A DNA stretch of 64,000 nucleotides from Cellulophaga sp. HaHaR_3_176 (GTDB taxonomy: Bacteria > Bacteroidota > Bacteroidia > Flavobacteriales > Flavobacteriaceae). The stretch spans positions 1,790,001-1,854,000 of the forward strand of contig NZ_CP058990.1 of the NCBI RefSeq assembly GCF_019021925.1, written 5' to 3'. The position numbers and the translations under genes are program-made. Of this stretch, positions 27,536-35,923 are shown piece by piece (the first letter of the stretch is position 1; each line of letters starts with the position of its first letter). The notes beneath the pieces are model-generated. The model saw only the letters and a program-made list of their open reading frames with translations, did not search any database and was not told where the DNA came from.

Positions 27536-29767
27536 CTAAAAAGTGAATGTGATATTACCTTTTATAAAAAATGGTGTCCCTGGTATAAAATGAATTTCTT
27601 CTACCGATGCTGTTTCATTTTGCAAACGTGATTCTGTTGCAAATTGAGTCTCATTCCATTCCGTATCGAATAAATTTTCGATAGAAATTCCTAAATCTAA
27701 ATTTTTTGAAAGCTTATAATTAGCATTCATATCTGTTACAAAATATCCTGCTGCTACAATAGAATTATCTTCATTAGCAGGTCTATCTCCTATATATCGG
27801 TATTTTATACCACCCGAAAATCTTCCTAAATCTAATACGTTTAAACCACCTGCCAGTGTAAAGTCAGGTGCTAATGGTATATAATCTGATCCATTTTCTT
27901 CTTCTATACTTCGTGCATTTGTATATGTTGCATCTGTATTAAAAAATAACCAGTCTGTTACTTGATATCTAACACCTAAGTCTAAACCTAAACGGCGTGT
28001 TTTTCCACTAGGTTCTACAATACCTGCATCACCTACATAAACAAACTCTTGCTCTAAGTAAAGATACCATGCTGCTGCGTTTACAAATACTTTTGAAAAA
28101 GGTCTCCAAATAGTTCCTAAATCTGCTCCGTAAGAAGCTGGCAAGATGTCTTCACCTTGCTGTGCTACAACAACTCTAGCATCATTAGAATGAAAACCTA
28201 TACCTGTTTTTAAGAATAACTGTAAATCAGGACTGCTACTATATAATATATTCAATTTAGGTGATATTGTTGTTTTAGATTCTGATAGGTTTGTATATTC
28301 TTCTTGCAAAGCATCTACATAACCAAAATTAAAATTATCAACTCTAATACCTGGTATTATAGACCATTTGTCTTTTTTATAATCTAAACTAGCGTATCCA
28401 AAAACAGAAGTTTCTTGTACATCTCCTAATTGTATGTTGTTTATTGTAGTTTTTCTATTTAAGGTATGAGAAAGCTCTACATCATCAACATTATCTGTTC
28501 TAAAACCTGCGCCAGCTTTTAAAATAACATCTGCACTGCCCCATTTCATACTTTTATTTAATTCGGTATTAAAACCAAATATATCACGTTCTTCTTGTTG
28601 CTTTATTTGATCTCCATTTGTAGGGTCATCTAAAAAGAATGTAAAATTAGAGTACAACTCAAAATTATAATTAGAATAAAAAACATTAGACTTTACAAAC
28701 GTATTATCATCAATAATTTTCAACAACGATGCATTTATATTTGTTCTTCCTGTTGTACCTCCTTCAGTATCATCAATAGCTCCAAAGCGAGAAATGCTAC
28801 CATTATCTACTGCTCGTTGTGGTATTTGACCTGATGCATCCCAAGTACTTGTAAAATGTGATGCAGTTAATGAAAACTTACTTGCGTCTTTTAATACAGT
28901 CGTATATTTTCCAAAAATATTCAATCTTGAAAAATTTTGTGGAGATTCAAAAGCACCATCAAATTGAGTATATTCTGTTGCTATAAATGCTTGGTCAGTA
29001 TCAGAATCAATAACATTAAACATTCCTAATGTTCTATTCCATCCAAAATCTCCATATTCAAAACGAACCATGCTTTTATCTATACTTTCTTTTGTTTGAA
29101 AATTGACATAGCCTGCTGTAGCAAAATCGCCTTTACTTGCATAATAACTACCCTTACCAAAATCAATCTGGTCTAATGTTTCTGGTATTAAAAAGTGTAG
29201 ATCTGCATAACCTTGTCCATGCGCATGAGAAACCATATTTACAGGCATACCATCTACAGAAATTGAAATATCTGTACCATGATCAATATCAAAACCTCTT
29301 AAAAATATTTGTTCTGCTTTACCTCCACCAGCATGTTGGCCTATAATTAAACCTGGTACTTTTTGTAATAATTCTTGTGATGATCGTACTGGAGCTGTTT
29401 TTAAATCTATTTCAGAAATTGCATTTAAGCTATTCAAATTTGGTCTTATAACCACTTCATCAAGCTCAAAAGACTGCTCTTTTAATACAAGTGATATTCG
29501 TTTACTAAAATTATCTTTACCACCTATTACAAAATTAATTTTTTCAAAGCCTAAAGCTCCTATTCTTAATGTATCGCCAACTGAATTGTTATCTAATTTA
29601 AAGTACCCCAACTCATTACTATGAGTATGATTTTCAGTATTTACATTAAAAATGTAAGCACCTTCTATTGCTTTAGCATCCTTATTAATAAGTTTGCCTT
29701 TAAACTCTTGTGCGTTACTTACAAAAGCAAATAGTAAAACGATCATCAATGTTATATTTTTCAACAT
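27536..29767 (-). CDS. TonB-dependent outer-membrane receptor with carboxypeptidase-regulatory-like N-domain
   Basis: 743 residues: signal peptide (MLKNITLMIVLLFAFVSNAQ), a ~75-residue CarboxypepD_reg-like domain (FKGKLINKDAKAIEGAYIFN ... LGYFKL), a plug domain (SSQELLQKVPGLIIGQHAGGGKAEQIF ... LRGFDIDHGTDISISVDGMP) and a 22-strand-type barrel ending in FFIKGNITFTF. The plug contains a His cluster, VSHAHGQGYADLHF, suggestive of metal or metal-complex handling. Downstream of the TPR lipoprotein and DUF4331 genes, it probably imports whatever those proteins process. It is not a SusC with a SusD partner, as no SusD gene is present. Confidence 0.92.
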   Translation of the reverse strand: MLKNITLMIVLLFAFVSNAQEFKGKLINKDAKAIEGAYIFNVNTENHTHSNELGYFKLDNNSVGDTLRIGALGFEKINFVIGGKDNFSKRISLVLKEQSFELDEVVIRPNLNSLNAISEIDLKTAPVRSSQELLQKVPGLIIGQHAGGGKAEQIFLRGFDIDHGTDISISVDGMPVNMVSHAHGQGYADLHFLIPETLDQIDFGKGSYYASKGDFATAGYVNFQTKESIDKSMVRFEYGDFGWNRTLGMFNVIDSDTDQAFIATEYTQFDGAFESPQNFSRLNIFGKYTTVLKDASKFSLTASHFTSTWDASGQIPQRAVDNGSISRFGAIDDTEGGTTGRTNINASLLKIIDDNTFVKSNVFYSNYNFELYSNFTFFLDDPTNGDQIKQQEERDIFGFNTELNKSMKWGSADVILKAGAGFRTDNVDDVELSHTLNRKTTINNIQLGDVQETSVFGYASLDYKKDKWSIIPGIRVDNFNFGYVDALQEEYTNLSESKTTISPKLNILYSSSPDLQLFLKTGIGFHSNDARVVVAQQGEDILPASYGADLGTIWRPFSKVFVNAAAWYLYLEQEFVYVGDAGIVEPSGKTRRLGLDLGVRYQVTDWLFFNTDATYTNARSIEEENGSDYIPLAPDFTLAGGLNVLDLGRFSGGIKYRYIGDRPANEDNSIVAAGYFVTDMNANYKLSKNLDLGISIENLFDTEWNETQFATESRLQNETASVEEIHFIPGTPFFIKGNITFTF

Positions 29768-29786
29768 TTTTTTATCTTTAAAAAGG

Positions 29787-31070
29787 TTATAGTGCTTCTA
29801 TTTTATTTTTCATATTAGGTCCTAATTCATATATAGCTCCTAATAACTCTTCTTTTATCTCTGCTGTTTTTTCTAAACTACCGTTCTCTTTATAAATTTC
29901 AGCAGCGTTGTATAATATTGCTGGCTCAAAAGTTTTACCTTCGATATGGTTTAAAACAATATTTAATGCTTTTTGTTTTTCGCCTAACTTTAAATAACTA
30001 TAGGCTAAAAAGCTATACGATTCTGGTGTTGGTCTATTAGCAACCTCTTTTTCTGCTAATTTAAAAGCATTTGATATTTCATTTGCATCTGATAAATACA
30101 AATCAATATTATATGCATTATACATATCTCCGTATTTTTTATTCTTAACTCTTAAAAAATATTGATCTAAATTTTTAGCATAATTTTCTTCGTCACCCAT
30201 AAATTCTGCTATTTCAGATTTCAAAAGGTAATAATCGGGAGCATCGTAATTTTTAGTAATAGAATCTAGTATTCGTAATGCTTCTTTTGGGTTATTTTCA
30301 TGAGAAAAAACAATCCAAGCAATACCTTTTTTAGCATATGCATTCTGACTATCGATAGCTAATGACTTTAAAAAATTTGAATAAGAATCTTTTATTCTAC
30401 CAGCATGGCCGTAATAATCTGCCAAATTAGTATATGACCAAAGCATTAAACCTTTATTTTTTTTATTTTCTGCAATTTTTTCGGCTTGCTCCATGTAGTT
30501 AATTGTAGAGGCTAAATCACCTTTATAATCATTCCATTTTGCAGCACGTATTAAATACCCAAATTTAGATAAATCTGTAATACTATCTAAATAGTTTTTT
30601 GCTAATTTGTAATTACCTAACTCCATGTGCACATCAAACAATAAACTTTGTGTTTCAGTTAAACCTGCTCCAATTTCTCTTGCATTTTCTGCTAATTCTA
30701 AAGCTTCTTTAAACCTATGCTGAGAAATATAATTTCTAGCTAAAGCTCTTCTAAAGCCCGACCTGCCTATGTTTGCTTTTTCTACCGCTTTAGTTAAAGC
30801 TTGTTCTGATTTTTTTAAAAAATCAATATTACCTGTTTCGTTAAAATAAGTATTGTATTCTCCTGCAACAATACCAAAAGACATTAATTGAATACTGTCT
30901 GGTTTTATTTTTGAATTCCAAAGCTCAAAATATTTTGAAGTGGTTTTTGGCTTTTCTGAGACTAAAAATTGATTGTAATCATCTTTGTCTGTAATTTTTT
31001 TTAAAGCAGTATCTGAATCTTTACATGAAAAAATCAGTAAGGCTGAAAATATTAAAAGTATATATTTCAT
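29787..31070 (-). CDS. TPR-repeat lipoprotein
   Basis: 427 residues with a lipoprotein signal (LIFSALLIFSC). The rest is alpha-helical with repeated TPR-like pairs (RALARNYISQHRFKEALELA, MLWSYTNLADYYGHAGRI, SYSFLAYSYLKLGEKQKALN, PAILYNAAEIYKENGSLEKT). It probably acts as a periplasmic or surface scaffold. It is 19 bases upstream of the TonB receptor and shares its transcript. A partial terminator lies between it and the DUF4331 genes, so receptor and scaffold may be expressed at a lower level than the DUF4331 pair. Confidence 0.85.
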   Translation of the reverse strand: MKYILLIFSALLIFSCKDSDTALKKITDKDDYNQFLVSEKPKTTSKYFELWNSKIKPDSIQLMSFGIVAGEYNTYFNETGNIDFLKKSEQALTKAVEKANIGRSGFRRALARNYISQHRFKEALELAENAREIGAGLTETQSLLFDVHMELGNYKLAKNYLDSITDLSKFGYLIRAAKWNDYKGDLASTINYMEQAEKIAENKKNKGLMLWSYTNLADYYGHAGRIKDSYSNFLKSLAIDSQNAYAKKGIAWIVFSHENNPKEALRILDSITKNYDAPDYYLLKSEIAEFMGDEENYAKNLDQYFLRVKNKKYGDMYNAYNIDLYLSDANEISNAFKLAEKEVANRPTPESYSFLAYSYLKLGEKQKALNIVLNHIEGKTFEPAILYNAAEIYKENGSLEKTAEIKEELLGAIYELGPNMKNKIEAL

Positions 31071-31127
31071 TTTGTGGTAATTTTAGAAATGTTTTTAGGG
31101 AAAATTAGGTGGTTTTAGGTGTTGTTT

Positions 31128-31155
31128 AAAAAAATGGGAGGGGTTAAATCCTCCC
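31128..31155 (-). terminator. minus-strand terminator after the DUF4331 pair
   Basis: GGGAGG and CCTCCC form a 6-bp GC-rich stem; on the minus strand it is followed by ATTTTTTT. It lies 26 bases after the stop of the second DUF4331 gene and before the TPR gene, suggesting attenuation inside the operon. Confidence 0.75.
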
Positions 31156-31180
31156 AAATTCTCCTCTTCATAGCTTCCTT

Positions 31181-31870
31181 TTATTCAGGGTTACCTAAAT
31201 AAGGAAAAGTACTTGTTGGGTTAGCAGTAATACTAACACCATCAGATGTCAATCTTGGTAAATCTTGAACACCATCATTATCGGTATCTTGACCACTAAA
31301 ACGGATTCCATCTTCGCCACCAAAAAATAATATTAAAGAAACATCAATAACATCATCTTGTATTGTTCTACCAGTTAAACCAATAACTGCAGGGTCGTTT
31401 AAAACATTCCCATCCATATCAGCATCTTCACCTGGTAAAAAGTAAGTTGTAACATTATTAGGCGCAACTTCTAAAACATCTGCAGCTAAATAACCCGTTA
31501 ATGTTGCAATATCTAATCCTAAAATGTTATTCTGATAATCTACATCAGCAGGTGTAAAACCTAAAGCAACTGCATAAGCATCATGTAAACCTTCTAATCT
31601 AGCTTCAAAACTTGCTTGAAAAGCAGCACCCATTTCTGAAGGTATTGTAACGTTTTGCATATCTTTTGTAGCATCATCACCACTTAAAACTGTATTTACA
31701 CCAGGGCGTCCCATATGGTCTGCTTGAATGTATGTGCCAGAAAAATCTGCCATCATTTCCATTTCTTCTTCTTCGATAATTTGTACATTATCGTCATCAT
31801 TATCACATGATACAAAAAGGGTAAGTGCTACTGCATAAGAAAATGCGTAAAATATATTTGATAGTTTCAT
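31181..31870 (-). CDS. DUF4331 C-terminal half, separately exported lipoprotein
   Basis: 229 residues with its own lipoprotein signal (YAVALTLFVSC), followed by an acidic stretch (DNDDDN) like the surface-export signals of flavobacterial lipoproteins. The domain resembles the C-terminal half of DUF4331: DHMGRPGVNTVLSGDD, LTGYLAADVLEV, LTGRTIQDDVIDVSLILFFGG and the ending TSTFPYLGNPE. The N-terminal half is the gene just upstream. Two independent signal sequences show this is a genuine split into two proteins and not a frameshift. Function is unknown; the two halves may reassociate at the cell surface. Confidence 0.8.
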   Translation of the reverse strand: MKLSNIFYAFSYAVALTLFVSCDNDDDNVQIIEEEEMEMMADFSGTYIQADHMGRPGVNTVLSGDDATKDMQNVTIPSEMGAAFQASFEARLEGLHDAYAVALGFTPADVDYQNNILGLDIATLTGYLAADVLEVAPNNVTTYFLPGEDADMDGNVLNDPAVIGLTGRTIQDDVIDVSLILFFGGEDGIRFSGQDTDNDGVQDLPRLTSDGVSITANPTSTFPYLGNPE

Positions 31871-31898
31871 ATTTTTATTTTTTTAGATATTTAATTAT

Positions 31899-32576
31899 TT
31901 ATTGTTTGATGTTTGATGTTACCCATGTTTTATAAACAACAACTCCTAAAGCATTTTGAGCAGTTGGTGCTCCTAACATTGAATTTGGTATTTCAATAGC
32001 AATAGACATTGTATTAGCGCCATCAAAAGTATCAGCAGCATCTCCTGGAGCTTTAAATCCTTCTGGTGTAGCAGTTAAAACCTCATTAAATTGAAAAAAA
32101 TCAAAAAAGAAAGCATCTTGTCTAGGTCCAGCAAATAATTTAACACCTGTTGATGTATTTGTAGTAATTGCAGTATTTGTAGAAATATCTACACTACCTA
32201 AAGGAGAATCTACCATTACTTCACCTGATAAGCCTTTTTGCGTTGGAGTAACTGGTCCAAAGAAATACATTTTACCATCTCTAGGAATAGCTTGTATAAC
32301 AGTATCTTCAATTAAATCACCATCTAAATCAATATTAATTTCTGTAAGCACATTTTCGTCAAATGTTCCGTAAGCTAAATCTGGTAATACATTAGATTGT
32401 AGATCTACAATAAATACAGTGTTATCAGAACCTTCTGTAGGCTCAAAAGCATAAAAATCTGCAATATCAGCAGTAGTACCTGTAGTCGATGGCGCATCAA
32501 TATGATCGGCAGCAACTAAAATTACACCCGTCACAACAGCAAGTGCAAGTCCTAAATAAATTTTTGTTTTTTTCAT
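31899..32576 (-). CDS. DUF4331 N-terminal half, exported
   Basis: 225 residues with an N-terminal hydrophobic signal (KIYLGLALAVVTGVILVAA) and the DUF4331 opening DHIDAPSTTGTTADIADFYA, then FIVDLQSN, EINIDLDGDLIEDTV and GARQDAFFFDFF-like GPRQDAFFFDFFQFNE. It ends near TWVTSNIKQ, where full-length members continue into the MGRP segment found in the next gene. It is first in the minus-strand operon that leads to the TPR lipoprotein and TonB receptor. The upstream region (32577-32752) contains GTTAA-N7-TTAAC but no clear TAnnTTTG box on the minus strand. Confidence 0.8.
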   Translation of the reverse strand: MKKTKIYLGLALAVVTGVILVAADHIDAPSTTGTTADIADFYAFEPTEGSDNTVFIVDLQSNVLPDLAYGTFDENVLTEINIDLDGDLIEDTVIQAIPRDGKMYFFGPVTPTQKGLSGEVMVDSPLGSVDISTNTAITTNTSTGVKLFAGPRQDAFFFDFFQFNEVLTATPEGFKAPGDAADTFDGANTMSIAIEIPNSMLGAPTAQNALGVVVYKTWVTSNIKQ

Positions 32577-32752
32577 GTTACTAATTTTTAGATTATTAAT
32601 TCAACAACACTTACGAGATCTAGTTTAGCAGGGTTTGGTTTTATTATGTTAAAATTATGTTAACACGTTTTTGAAGAGTCATTTTAAATATTTAAGAAAT
32701 GATTTACTAAAAGCTTTTGATGTAATTTCGCAATTGAAAAACATATAGTATA

Positions 32753-33940
32753 ATGAACCCTTCAGCAACCGGTTGGATTGATAAGTTTGGACACATTGTA
32801 AAGGACTACAATACCCTTTATGATAATTTTGATGAACTATATAATCATTTAAAAAGCTTAGGCTTTATATATGGAGTAAACATTAGCAATCCTGAATTTA
32901 TAATTCACGAACACCCTTTATCAGACGATGAGAAAGCGAAAGTTAACCTTTTAACCGCTTTATACTTTACATATAGAGAACAGGAGAAAGAAACTGATTT
33001 TTCTAAATTTTTAGATTGTATTTTTGAGTTTTATAAACAATTAGGCTTTGGAAAAGTATCTCTATTAAACAAAATTCTTACTGGAAAAAAAACATCTTCG
33101 CAATTAGAGTTGCTTATAGACTCTAGAGTTTATTTAGATGATAATGTTATCAGCAAAACTTTTAATAGCATCATTACAAACTCACTTTTGTTTATTGATG
33201 TTTTAACTTTTAAAAGGTATTTAACAACAACCGATAACATAAAAGAGCATGCTCAAAAGTTAGAGTACATCACTATCAATATAACATATCACGCATTAAA
33301 CTCTAAAGAAAAAAATAAAAAAGACGAGAAATTAGCTAGTCTTTTTGCTTCTTCCTTAACATTTATTGATAGTAGTAAAGATAGTTTTGATGGCTCGTAC
33401 AGAGACCAATTAACTAACGATTTTACGCTTTGTGAAAATCAATATTTTTTTGATGTTGCATGTTTAACTGTTTGGGAAGATTTATCGTTAGATTATAAAG
33501 AATCTGACTTTATAATTAATATAGGAAAAGACCTTGGTTTAAATGCTGATTCCATTCTAAAATCGATAGAAGACATAGGTGCTTTTTTTGATAAAAATGC
33601 ATCAAAAATACCGCACTTAAAAAACCACAATTTGGCGACTCAATTTTATGATAGTATGGCCAAAATTGTAAATAAATTAATTCTAAGAAACAGTAAGCGA
33701 TTACAAAAAGAGCTTTCTGAAAGTAAAGAATTGGTGACTCTTTTATCTAAATCAACCATGAAAGATTTAACGGAAGAAGAGAAGAAGAAAGTACAAAACC
33801 AGTTATTAGATATTTTCAAAAGCATCCCTTCTTTAGCTATTTTCATATTGCCTGGCGGAGCTGTTTTATTACCTATTTTCATTAAGTTAATACCAAAATT
33901 ACTACCTTCGTCTTTTGATGATAACCGTTTAGATAATTAA
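32753..33940 (+). CDS. LETM1-related protein
   Basis: 395 residues, mostly helical. The C-terminus (FKSIPSLAIFILPGGAVLLPIF, then IKLIPKLLPSSF) matches the LETM1-like segment that in mitochondria belongs to a cation/proton exchanger and in Bacteroidota occurs in LETM1-related, biofilm-associated proteins. Only that short C-terminal region is hydrophobic; the first 340 residues look soluble with many charged helices. Function in this group is not established. Possible -7 box TAATTTCG (one mismatch) at 32723. It converges on the LytTR operon. Confidence 0.75.
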   Translation: MNPSATGWIDKFGHIVKDYNTLYDNFDELYNHLKSLGFIYGVNISNPEFIIHEHPLSDDEKAKVNLLTALYFTYREQEKETDFSKFLDCIFEFYKQLGFGKVSLLNKILTGKKTSSQLELLIDSRVYLDDNVISKTFNSIITNSLLFIDVLTFKRYLTTTDNIKEHAQKLEYITINITYHALNSKEKNKKDEKLASLFASSLTFIDSSKDSFDGSYRDQLTNDFTLCENQYFFDVACLTVWEDLSLDYKESDFIINIGKDLGLNADSILKSIEDIGAFFDKNASKIPHLKNHNLATQFYDSMAKIVNKLILRNSKRLQKELSESKELVTLLSKSTMKDLTEEEKKKVQNQLLDIFKSIPSLAIFILPGGAVLLPIFIKLIPKLLPSSFDDNRLDN

Positions 33941-33956
33941 ACGAAAAAATCATAAA

Positions 33957-33995
33957 AAAAACCACTATAAGAAAAGCTTATAGTGGTTTTTTTAT
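33957..33995. terminator. bidirectional rho-independent terminator
   Basis: ACCACTATAAG and CTTATAGTGGT form a perfect 11-bp stem around AAAAG, with A-runs left and T7 right. It lies between the convergent LETM1-related and LytTR genes. Confidence 0.92.
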
Positions 33996-34033
33996 TTTAC
34001 ACAAAACACTTAAGTCCAGTTATTTTAATAAGA

Positions 34034-34789
34034 CTACTCCAACCACAACTTAAAGTCTTTAACACGCTCTCTACTCACTATTACATCTTGACCATTATAT
34101 GTATTAAACTTAATTTGAAGCCTAGAATTTGTGTATGAAATGATGTCTTTTATATGTTTTATATTGATATAAAATTTACGACTAACTCTAAAGAAAATCT
34201 CAGGATCCAAATCTAATTCCAACCCCTCTAGTGTCGTTTCTAAAAGATAATTTCTACCATCTGTAGTTGCCGCATAAGTCCCTTTATTTTCACTATAAAA
34301 ACACTCCACCTCTTCTGCATTAATAATTTTTAAATGCTGCCCAACTTTAATCGTAAATCGTTTTTTGTATTCGCGTTCAACAGGGTTTACAAGAAGCTTT
34401 TTTATGTCTTCAAAATCAATCGCTATTTTCTCTTTTTTAGGTTGCAAATATTTGTATTTTTCAACTGCAACCTCGAGTTCTTCATCATCAATAGGTTTCA
34501 ATAAATAATCTATACTATTTAACTTAAAAGCTTGCAATGCATACTCATCAAAAGCGGTTGTAAATATGACAGAACTTTTAATTTCTACAGCATCAAATAT
34601 CTCAAACGAAAGACCATCTGAAAGTTGAATGTCTAAGAAAATTAAATCAGGGTGTTCGTTGTTTTTAAACCACTCAACAGACTCTTCTACCGAATGCAAC
34701 AAAACGGACACTTGTATATTTAAATCTGCTAACAGTCTACCTAGCCTTCTTGCTGATGGTTTTTCATCTTCTATAATAATTACATTCAT
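34034..34789 (-). CDS. LytTR-family response regulator
   Basis: 251 residues: a receiver domain (1-120; phospho-acceptor Asp in PDLIFLDIQLSDG, Lys in DYLLKPIDD) and a LytTR DNA-binding domain (~150-250; FTIKVGQHLKIINAEEVECF ... FFRVSRKFYINIKHI). It is the last gene of a minus-strand operon that begins with the LytS-like kinase at 37255, with three 2TM-domain proteins in between. It should bind DNA after phosphorylation by that kinase. Confidence 0.93.
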   Translation of the reverse strand: MNVIIIEDEKPSARRLGRLLADLNIQVSVLLHSVEESVEWFKNNEHPDLIFLDIQLSDGLSFEIFDAVEIKSSVIFTTAFDEYALQAFKLNSIDYLLKPIDDEELEVAVEKYKYLQPKKEKIAIDFEDIKKLLVNPVEREYKKRFTIKVGQHLKIINAEEVECFYSENKGTYAATTDGRNYLLETTLEGLELDLDPEIFFRVSRKFYINIKHIKDIISYTNSRLQIKFNTYNGQDVIVSRERVKDFKLWLE

Positions 34790-34858
34790 TATTTCTTATT
34801 CAATTAGTCGTTAGCTTTACCCGTTTAAAAATCGTTTTTTGTAAATCTGTCTAGTTTT

Positions 34859-35152
34859 TTATCCTTCCTTATTTTTAAAAAATATAGATGAAAATTTAAA
34901 AATAACCACCCAGTGAATCAATAATACTATTCCCCAAAATATTGGTGTACCATATAAATTTAAATCTATCCAATTTAAAATTTGAGGGTTTTTAAGCAAA
35001 TTTTCACTAAACAAGTTTGCTACGATTCTTTCTTTAAAAATTAATAATACGAGGTTAATAACTACATATATTGTTACATGATCGTAAAAACCTTTAATAG
35101 CCTCAACATGCTTATAAGCCCTTTCTAACTTTCTTAGTTCGCCTTTCTCCAT
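34859..35152 (-). CDS. 2TM-domain protein
   Basis: From ATG at 35152 the protein has 97 residues; an alternative start at 35176 would overlap the previous gene. The 2TM module reads ERAYKHVEAIKGFYDHVTIY, a first helix (VVINLVLLIF), then a second helix (TPIFWGIVLLIHWVVIFK) and a Lys-rich end. It is the third free-standing 2TM protein in the operon and the most divergent, lacking the usual C-terminal W-E-xR-K signature. Function of 2TM domains is unknown; here they lie between a sensor kinase and its regulator. Confidence 0.78.
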   Translation of the reverse strand: MEKGELRKLERAYKHVEAIKGFYDHVTIYVVINLVLLIFKERIVANLFSENLLKNPQILNWIDLNLYGTPIFWGIVLLIHWVVIFKFSSIFFKNKEG

Positions 35153-35153
35153 A

Positions 35154-35486
35154 TTACCTGTATTTGCTAACATCATTTTGGTTTTCTTCTAAGTATTGTT
35201 TAATTTTTCTTTCTTCCCAATCTTTACTAAAAAACAGATTAAAACCAAAAACCTTAGCTCCATGAAAAAAAATACCTATGCCCCAAAAAATCCACGTAGA
35301 AAAAGTACCGAAATTAAAAAAAGCCCCTGTAAAGCTTTCTCCTGCACTTATATTAATAACAATGTGTACAGCACTAATTATTATATTTACAACAGCATAA
35401 ACCATAAGATGCGAGTAAAAGCCTTTTAAATCTTTAATTCGTTTTTCTGCTCTTTCTCTTTTACTACTATTATTGCGTGTTTTCAT
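35154..35486 (-). CDS. 2TM-domain protein
   Basis: 110 residues from ATG 35486, which gives a typical Lys/Arg-rich 2TM start (MKTRNNSSKRERAEKRIKDL); an upstream ATG at 35540 would overlap the preceding gene by 29 bases. It has two membrane helices (HLMVYAVVNIIISAVHIVIN and FSTWIFWGIGIFFHGAKVFG) and the family ending FFSKDWEERKIKQYLEEN. Part of the kinase-2TM-2TM-2TM-LytTR operon. Confidence 0.82.
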   Translation of the reverse strand: MKTRNNSSKRERAEKRIKDLKGFYSHLMVYAVVNIIISAVHIVINISAGESFTGAFFNFGTFSTWIFWGIGIFFHGAKVFGFNLFFSKDWEERKIKQYLEENQNDVSKYR

Positions 35487-35511
35487 TTCTAACGTATTTT
35501 TTTTGTGAATA

Positions 35512-35814
35512 TTAATTCCATTTTTTTTTAGTATCATCATCTCTCATAAGTTCTTCTATTTTTCGCTGCTCCCAATTTTTACCCATAAATATCTCATATC
35601 CAAAAAGCTTTACAGCTTTTAATATTAGAGATATTGAAACACCTAACACCACCCATAAAAACCAAGGGTTGCTCCACTCGTTAAGATAATAGTTAATGCT
35701 TCCTGTAATTACAATAGCTAAAATGTATTTAAAAACTTTCCCGTAAAATACTTTAACAGCAGCTACTCTCTCCTTTGCTCTAAAATATTTACTATCATTA
35801 TCTGTATTACTCAT
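35512..35814 (-). CDS. 2TM-domain protein
   Basis: 100 residues: amphipathic start (YFRAKERVAAVKVFYGKVFK), two helices (YILAIVITGSINYYL and WFLWVVLGVSISLILKAV) and the conserved ending MGKNWEQRKIEELM. It lies 109 bases downstream of the kinase, whose own C-terminus carries the same module, which suggests that the array arose by duplication. Confidence 0.85.
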   Translation of the reverse strand: MSNTDNDSKYFRAKERVAAVKVFYGKVFKYILAIVITGSINYYLNEWSNPWFLWVVLGVSISLILKAVKLFGYEIFMGKNWEQRKIEELMRDDDTKKKWN

Positions 35815-35923
35815 AGGTTTTAATTTTATAGTTTAAAGATCGCACCATACAATTGCTTTTCTAAATATGATATACCGAACTGTACTATTTTGATACCCAA
35901 TTGGTATATGACTCTTAATAATT

